A stretch of DNA of 64,000 nt, from positions 13,179,501 through 13,243,500 of the forward strand of contig NC_073337.2 of assembly GCF_027580225.2 (NCBI RefSeq). The letters run 5' to 3'. Under the pieces are notes generated by a model. It did not search any database. It was not told the origin of the DNA and worked only from the letters and a program-made list of their open reading frames with translations. The stretch is from Misgurnus anguillicaudatus. Taxonomy: Eukaryota; Chordata; Actinopteri; Cypriniformes; Cobitidae. Below, one piece after another: positions 57,048-64,000 of this stretch; position 1 is the stretch's first letter; each line of letters opens with the position of its first letter. Both the position numbers and the translations under genes were made by a program.

Positions 57048-60000
57048 AGGGGTCAAGCACCGAAGGTGCTGAGACACCTATTGGAATTGTCAGTATTATT
57101 ATTATTATTTTTCCGCAATGGGAGTCTATGGCAGCCCTATGAACCGTACATAGGAAAATGATGAAATTTGGCACAGTTGTAGAGGTGGTACTGAAAAGTC
57201 AAGTGACCAAAAATGGGGTCTCTAGCACTAACTCTATAGCGCCACCAGCAGTGCAAAAATTCAATGTTCAAATGGTTATAACTGGTGATCCGCTTGATCT
57301 ATGAAAATTCTACTTAGTACACGTGATTGCTCTCATCCCACTTATTGAATTTGATACTTTACAGTAGAACTCCACCCATTACAGTAGCGGCCATTTTGAA
57401 ATGTACAGTATTTCGTTTTTTCGCTACTCCTCCTTCAAATGTGGTTCAATTCTTATCAGATTTGGCACAGATGATCTTTGGAGTGAGCCGCACAGAAATG
57501 ACCGAACAGAATTTTGATATTTATCTTTGTTCAAAAGTAATTAATGCGTGAACTTAACGAGATTGACGCAAAATTGGTTCTGAAGCTGTATCTCGGTCAT
57601 TCTTTGATCAATCGAGATGAAATTTGGTACGCTTCATGTCGATCATGAAATGGGGGTCCATGCCAAATTTGGTGACAGCGCCACCTATGGGTCATGAGAT
57701 AATAAAATAGGCTATTTTTGCCCATAACTTCTGAACTGTTTGTCAGAAAATTATGATCTTGATGTCTATGGATTGCTTACCTCATGCCGCATCTGTCGAT
57801 GTGTATTATGCCGGGTTTGACCGAACCGCCTGTCCACCATTTTGAAATTTCACATAATTCGTTATATTTTTTTAACTATTGGACATATCCGCGCAAAAAT
57901 TAGTAAGGAGCTTCGACATGATGTCCTGAAGGTACCTGGGAAGTCAGAGTACAGCGCCACCTAGGGGTTATAAACTATAACAGTTCTTATGGAACTGCTT
58001 ATAACTTCTGAATACTTTGTCTGATATTAATTTCTTTGTGAAATTGTATTCACTGGTTTATGCCGATTGCAACGATACCTCGTTTGTCATTTTCCAACAT
58101 TCTGTTCATGTGTTATTGTAAAGCATTTGGAACATGATTTTTTCGCTACTCCTTTTACAAATTTTGTTTTATTTATGCCAGGTGCTGCTCGTATAATGTT
58201 TGGAGCAATCCGCACAGAAATGACCGAACAGATTTTTGATATTCTGTTCTCTTTCTTAGAAATACCACTCCAAAGTTGACTGTGCCTGTGCCGTTGTCTA
58301 TTTGTCATAGTAAATTAGTGTGACTGTATGTTACATTGTATAGCATTACTATACAGAATGATCTTCTTGTCTTCAATCTCACTTGATCTTTTTGATTCTC
58401 ATATATCTGTGTTAACTGAGTTGCGCATCTGGTTAACCAGATGCCATGAGATCCTGAGGTCATGGGTTCGAATCCCATGTACAGTAATATTTTGTCTTAA
58501 CTTTTTTCTCACTTAAGTTTATTGATTTTCATACAATACATTGTATTTCAGTTATTTGTGCTCTCTGTTGTCATTTCTGCACTTTTGGTAATTGCTGGAT
58601 ATAAATGTTTACAGCTCTATATCTCTATTCCATAGGTTGGACACACCAAGTCAGTGGTTTAATCGTTTACTCAGTGGCGTATGCGGTAACTGCTGTGCCT
58701 TGGGAACCTGAGTTCATGAGTTCGAATCCCATGTGCAGTGGTTTTTGTCTTAACTTTTTTTTCTCACTTAAGTTTTGTGATTTTCATACAATACATTGTA
58801 TTTCAGTTATTTGTGCTCTCTGTTGTCATTTCTGCACTTTTGGTAATTGCTGGATATCAATGTTTACAGCTCTATATCTCTATTCTATAGCCTGGACAAA
58901 CCAACTCAGTGGTTTAACCGTTTACTCAGTGGCGCATGCGTTAACTGCTATGCTTTGGGAACCTGAGGTCATGGGTTTGAATCCCAGCTCTCACTTTCAC
59001 TTATTGAGATTTCCTTTTGCGTTTCCTTTAACACGTTCTTCTCGACCTGTCTGGTTTTCCACACGTGTTATATTTTTGCCATCTTTACTGTTGTTGCTCC
59101 GCACTGCAGTGATCCTGCTCTGCATTTGCTTTGCTTCGGGTTCGGGCTCTGAATTGCGTGCTTTCTGCGCTTTGCACATTTGCTGCGTCGTGTGGTTTTT
59201 GCTGTGCTTTGGGTGCTCATTGCGCTGAAGGTGCTGCTTATAAAATTGGTTCTGAAGCTGTATCTCGGTCATTCTTTGATCAATCGAGATGAAATTTGGT
59301 ACGCTTCATGTCGATCATGAAATGGGGGTCCATGTCAAATCTGGTGACAGCGCCACCTATGGGTCATGAGATATGAAAAAAGGCTATTTTTGCCCATAAC
59401 TACTGAATTGTTTGTCAGAAAATTATGATTGTTGTGTCTACGTATTCCTTGGCTCATGCCGCATCTGTGGATGTGTATTATTCCGGGATTGACCGGACCG
59501 CTTGTCTGCCATTTTGAAATGAGTCACAATTGCTATAACTTTTGAAGTATTGGCTATATCGGCGAAAAAATAGGTAGGGAGCTTCGGCATGATGTCCTGA
59601 AGGTACCTGGGAAGTCAGAGTACGGCGCCACCTAGGGTTTATAAACAATAACAGTTCTTATAGAACTGCCTATAACTTCTGAATACTTTGTCTAATATTA
59701 ATTTTCTTTGTGAAATTAAATTCACTGGTTTATGCCGATTGCAACGATACCTCATTTGTTATTTTCCAACATTCTATTAATGTGTTATTGTAAGGCATAT
59801 GGTAAATTATCTTTTCGCTACTCCTTTTACAAATTTTGTTTATTTTATGCCAGGTTCTGCTCGTAGGTTCTTTGGAGCAATCCTCACAGAAATGACTGAA
59901 CAGATTTTTCTGGCACCTAGGCATTTTTTTAAGAAATACCTCTGTAAAGTTGATCGTGCCTGTGATGTTGTCTATTTGTCATAGTTCATTACTGTATATT

Positions 60001-60716
60001 ACATTTTATAGCGTTGCTCTACAGAATGTTTTTCTTGTCTTCAATCTCACTTGAGCTTTTTGATTCTCATATACATTATATTTCTGTTATTTCTGCTCTG
60101 CAGTGTCATTTCTACATCTTTGGTAATTGGCATATGTCAATCCTTGCATCTCTGTAATTTCTTTTCTGCTGTTCCTTGAACTGTGTCAACTGAATGGCGT
60201 GGCGGGTAAGGCACGCGCAATGAGATTCTGAGTTCTTGGGTTCGAATCCCGCCTGAGGCAAGTGTTCATCGCTTCTATTACATTTGGTTCTTTCTCACCT
60301 ATTCTTCTCGACCTGTCTGTAGTTCACATATGTTCAGTTTTTGCCATGTTTTCGGTTGCTTCTTGGCACTGCGGTGGTTCAGCTCTGTGATTGCTACGCT
60401 TTGGGTTCTTTGCAGCGCCTTGTGTTCTTGATGCACCTTGGGTGCTCAATGCGCCCTGGGTGATTGATACATTGTATGTTTCTTGCTGTGCTTTGGGTGC
60501 TTAATGTTCTTTGTGTGCTTGCTGTGCTTTGAGTACTTGCTGTGCTTTGAGTACTTGCTGTGCTTTGTGTGCTTGCTGTGCTTTGTGTGCTTTCTGTGCT
60601 TTGTGAGCTTGCTGTGCATTGTGACATTGCTGTGCTTTGTGTGCTTGCTGTGCTGTGTTTGCGTTTGCATTGCGCTGATGGTGCTTGGCCCCGTATCGCT
60701 GCTTGCAGCTATATTT
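57048..60716 (+). repeat. Array unit 14: duplicate B of the 3,669-bp block
   Basis: Offset from unit 10 is exactly 8,187 bp throughout, with no indel seen. It includes the same aberrant internal junction (about 59224-59243). Differences noticed: 49147/57334 (T/C), 50552/58739 (A/G), 50965/59152 (T/A), 52229/60416 (G/T), positions approximate. tRNA-like modules at 58405-58485, 58657-58737, 58907-58992 and 60177-60262. Confidence 0.93.
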
Positions 60717-62146
60717 ATTATTATTATTATTATATTTCTTCTTCCCCAATGGGAGTCTATGGCAGCCCTATGAACCGTACATAGGAAAATGAAACAAATT
60801 TGGCACACTTGTAGTGGTGGTCCTAAATAGTCATGTGACCAACTATGGGGTCTCTAGCATTAACTCTATAGCGCCACCAACACTTCAAAAATTCAATATT
60901 CAAATGGTTATAACTGTAGAATCATTTGATCAACAAAAACTCTACCTACTACATCTGATTCCTCTCCTCACGCTCATTACAGTGACCACCTTACATTAAG
61001 ACTCCACCCATTACAGTAGCGGCCATTTTGAAAAGTACAGTATTTTGTTTTTTCGCTACTACTTTTGCAGCGTTCATTGCATTGTTACGCAATTTGGCAC
61101 AGATAATCTTTGAACCGAGCCGCAGAGAAATGACCGAACAGAATTTTGATTTTTATCTTTGTTCAAAAGTAATAAATGCGTACATTTATCGATGTCGACC
61201 CAAAATTCGTTCTGAGTCATTATCTCGGCCATTCTTTGATCAATTGAAATGAAACTTGGTACCCTTCATAAGGACCATGCACTGGGGTACCATGCCAAAT
61301 TTGAGGACAGCGCCACCTATGGGTCATGAGATATGAAAAATGGCTATTTTTGCCCATAACTATTGAAATGTTTGATAGAAAATTATGATCTTGGTGTCTA
61401 TGGATTCCTTGGCTCATGACCAATCTGTCGATATATATTATGCCGGAAATGACCAAACCGCCTGTCCACTATTTTGAATTTTGTTTTAAATTGGGATAAC
61501 TACTATTCTATATAATGTATCGGCACAAAAATCGGTAGGATGCATCGGTATGATGTCCTGAAGGTACCTGGGAAATCTGAAGACAGCGCCACCTAGGGTT
61601 CATAAACTATATAAAACAGCCCATAACTTCTGAAAACTTTTTCTGATATTCATTTTCTTTGTGAATTTTTATTCACTGGTTTATGTCGATTGCAACGATA
61701 TCTCATTTGTCAGTTTTCAACATTCTGTTCATATCTTACTTCATAGCATATGTGAAGTAGTTTTTTCGCTACTACTTTTGCAAATTAAGTCTATTTTATG
61801 CCAGGCTGTGCTCACATAACCTTTGGAGCAATCCGCACAGAAATGACCGAACACATTTTTGATATTCTCTGCCATTCCCGAGAAATACCTGTCCAAAGTT
61901 GACTGTCCCTGTGACATTGTCTCTTTGTCATATTAAATTATTATGACTATAATATTACAACATGTTGTGCATTCCTATACAACATGTTTTTCTTGTCTTA
62001 AACTTTAACTCTTCTCACTTAAACTATCTGATTCTCATATAAATTGTAATTTTGTTATTTCTGCTCTGCAATGTCATGTCTGCACCTTCCTTCCTCCATT
62101 TGAATGCTTGCAGCTCTGAAAACCTTGGCAAGCTACACTGCCTGTG

Positions 62147-62216
62147 TAGCTCAGTTTACTAAATCGCATGCATCAAAACTCAGAGGTTAAGGGTTCGAAT
62201 CCCGTCTGATGCATGT
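62147..62216 (+). ncRNA. tRNA-like module with A and B boxes (unit 15, first)
   Basis: TAGCTCAGTTTA at 62147 resembles a tRNA A box (TRGCNNAGYNGG) and GGTTCGAATCC at 62192 is an exact B box; the spacing of 45 bp is normal for a tRNA. The T-arm can pair (CGGG-type stem around TTCGAAT is imperfect). No complete acceptor stem is seen, so it is a tRNA-derived relic or SINE head rather than a working tRNA. Confidence 0.6.
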
Positions 62217-62587
62217 GTTATGTTTTTCTATTAATATTTGTTTTGAGTTTATTCTCACCTATTATTATCAACCAGTCTGTTTTCCATGTTCTGCACGGCT
62301 TGCAATTTGGTGGCCAAGCATCATCACCAGTTCAAAAATGCAGTAGCGGCCATTTTGAAAAGTACAGTATTCAGTTTTTTTGCTACTACTTTTGCAGTGT
62401 TTGTTGAATTGTTACACAATTTGGCTCAGATTATCTTTGGACTGAGCCACATAGAAATGACCAAACAGAATTTTGATATTTATCTTTGTTCAAAAGTAAT
62501 ACATTTGTCAACAGGAATAACTTTTAAACCATTTAATCAACTAAACTTCTATGGAGAATATTTGATGGGATAATCTATGTCTTCCTA

Positions 62588-62655
62588 GTAGCTCAACCAA
62601 ATGCGTGATGGGCATGAAATCCAGAGGTTGCTGGTTCAAATCCAGCGTAGGGCAG
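62588..62655 (+). ncRNA. tRNA-like module with A and B boxes (unit 15, second)
   Basis: TAGCTCAACCAA at 62588 and GGTTCAAATCC at 62633, 45 bp apart. The T-arm CTGG-TTCAAAT-CCAG forms a stem. Similar to the module at 62835, with which it shares 'gggcatgaaa.cc.gag'. Confidence 0.6.
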
Positions 62656-62834
62656 CAATTAAAATGGTTGACAAATTTGTGTCATGTAGAGTCAAATGTT
62701 CAAACAGGTTTGACTACCTACAGGGGATTAAAAAAAATATTCTGTTCTTGAGAAAAATCTCTCCAAACTTGAACATACACATTGTCACTACAGCAATCTA
62801 GCTTAAGCAGCTGTCTGTATGTAGGTCTCCCCTG

Positions 62835-62900
62835 TAGCTCAACCAGATAGGTGACAGGCATGAAACCTGGAGATCATGGGTTCAAATCCTGGCTAGGGCA
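62835..62900 (+). ncRNA. tRNA-like module with A and B boxes (unit 15, third)
   Basis: TAGCTCAACCAG at 62835 and GGTTCAAATCC at 62879, 44 bp apart, preceded by 'cccctg' and followed by 'tggctaggg', giving a nearly complete tRNA outline. It is probably a Pol III-derived SINE head. Confidence 0.6.
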
Positions 62901-63279
62901 GCAATTGAAGTCTCTTACTTAAGAGTCAAAAGCTTCAATTCATTATTTGTATTTTACTTTATTATTTTTACAGGTATTATTTCGTTTGTGCTCTTTTGGT
63001 TTAAGTCTCATGTGTAACATGTATGATGCTTTGGTGGTTCAATTGTTTTCTAGGTCAGCATTGGACTAATCGGTCCTTCTTTCAGCATGCAAATGAATAT
63101 TATACTTCAAAATTTTTATTTTTTCATTATGTTCATTCTCATCTCTGAGTCCTGTGTGCTGATAGTTCCCATACATATCTGCTACATTGCATTCTTCAAT
63201 TGCATGTCCTTTCAGCTTCGTTGCGTGTTGCAGGACCATTGTTGCTTGGCCCCGTATCGCTGTCTACAGCTATATTTTT

Positions 63280-64000
63280 ATATTGTTGTTAATAGCCATG
63301 TTGTGAGTCATAATACAGTTATTAATGCATTATTATTGATTGCTTATAAATATATTATAGAATAGTAATAATTGCCTATAAACAATTATAAAGGGGGCTA
63401 TAATTCATTAAAAGCATGGGCTTCATAGAAAGTGTTACCGAATATGCTAATTGTGCCAATGATGTGTGGGATTGTCAAGCTGTATTCAAGTGTTTAAAGT
63501 TTTTTGATTAAATCAACTTTTCCAAAAAAAGAGTAGGCTGCAAGATTTATGAAATTTCATTAAAAAAGAACATCACATAGCATAAATGTATTAGAAATTA
63601 TTCTTTGTTTTCTTTTCTTGATTTATCTGTGGGACGAGTTAAACAACCAAGGGCCAGTGCCCGGTTGCATGAAACTCCTTAGTTGAGGGTTTCCCTGAGG
63701 GAGAAAAAATCCCTGAGGTAAGGGATTTATTTAAGAGCGTTGCAACAAAGGTCTTAACTGTCACCCTTACCTAAGTGTTTATACTAAGTATTTTACGGTA
63801 GTCTCTGCCAAAAGACGGCAGCAGAGACGCGGTTGCTATAGTTACAAAATCTCACAGCGGTAACAAATCAACGCACGCAGCTCAACAGACGGCGGATTTG
63901 TGTAATGAAACATCGCAAATAACAGACTGTAAAGTGCCGCGTGTATAAAACCTCAAAGTAATTCAAACTGGAAACACTTTAGATTGACGGAGGATCAAAC
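63280..64000. other. Right flank of the array with the start of another element
   Basis: 63280-63650 is AT-rich with no recognised gene. From about 63655 the sequence 'gtgcccggttgcatgaaact', 'ccttagttgagggtttccct', followed by a CG-rich part ('gacggcagcagagacgcggt'), looks like the left end of a further cyprinid DNA element that runs out of the window. No iqsec3 exon was recognised. Confidence 0.5.

Larger units (their letters stand above)
31817..63279 (+). repeat. 31-kb tandem array of about 15 composite repeat units
   Basis: Consecutive units share the order: head hairpin (GGGGTCAAGCACC, GAA or TAT, GGTGCT), (ATT)n, core beginning 'gggagtctatggcagcccta', three 'agcgccacc' blocks, one or more tRNA-like modules, 'ctgtctgtagttcacatatg', an 18-bp minisatellite or its precursor, and the tail 'gaaggtgcttggcccc' plus 'gctgcttgcagctatatt'. 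All units have the same orientation. Unit lengths range from about 1.3 to 3.7 kb because of internal deletions, fusions and minisatellite expansion. The array probably lies inside an iqsec3 intron, as no gene exon is visible in it. Confidence 0.95.
60717..63279 (+). repeat. Array unit 15 (most diverged, terminal unit)
   Basis: The core from 60750 is recognisable but clearly more diverged ('gatcaacaaaaactctacct', 'gccgcagagaaatgaccgaa'). A partial second core lies at about 62330-62510. Three tRNA-like modules (62147-62216, 62588-62655, 62835-62900) keep a clear A box. Tail 'gttgcttggccccgtatcgctg' ends about 63279. It has no 18-bp minisatellite. Confidence 0.85.

Noticed and set aside
31817..63279. 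CRISPR-like array because of regularly spaced repeats
   Set aside because: Units are kilobases long, the minisatellite has no unique spacers, and the genome is clearly vertebrate.

Overview
The window reads as nuclear DNA of a cyprinid-type teleost (carp, goldfish or zebrafish relative). Genes are split by GT-AG introns, the sequence is AT-rich, and it is full of interspersed elements that I recognise as common in cyprinid genomes: the 'ctgtcac...gtacc' element, the 'tgtgaccctg' element, several TTAA-flanked non-autonomous DNA elements and an L2-type LINE. Nothing prokaryotic is visible: no operons, CRISPR arrays or ribosome binding sites. The species is an inference.

Only two protein-coding genes can be supported, and they converge tail to tail. 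On the + strand, five exons at 928-2575 encode the last 202 residues of a GABA-transporter-1-like SLC6 carrier (slc6a1-like), from TM8/TM9 to the stop. On the - strand, six exons (30485 down to 9508) encode the last 327 residues of IQSEC3 (BRAG3/SynArfGEF): the PH domain, a linker and a Pro-rich tail ending in a PDZ ligand. All splice phases agree in both genes. From memory, IQSEC3 also lies tail to tail with SLC6A12/SLC6A13 in human 12p13.33, so this looks like an old conserved neighbourhood in which the fish SLC6 member is of GAT1 type.

Layout: 1-2575 slc6a1-like introns and exons; 2576-9507 convergent intergenic DNA with a LINE relic and nested DNA elements; 9508-30485 iqsec3 3' exons with repeat-packed introns; 30486-31816 more intronic repeats; 31817-63279 a 31-kb array of about 15 head-to-tail composite repeat units; 63280-64000 flank with the start of another element. 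No iqsec3 exon was found above 30485, so the array probably lies inside an iqsec3 intron.

The array is the most unusual object. A typical unit has a hairpin head (GGGGTCAAGCACC-GAA-GGTGCT), an (ATT)n spacer, a 1.4-2 kb body with internal sub-repeats, one to four tRNA-like modules with a T-arm/B-box, a stretch of 18-bp minisatellite, and a tail (GGTGCTTGACCCC) that is the inverted match of the head. Two 3,669-bp blocks exactly 8,187 bp apart are almost identical, which indicates very recent duplication or conversion. The many open frames in the array follow from the 18-bp period and are not supported as genes.
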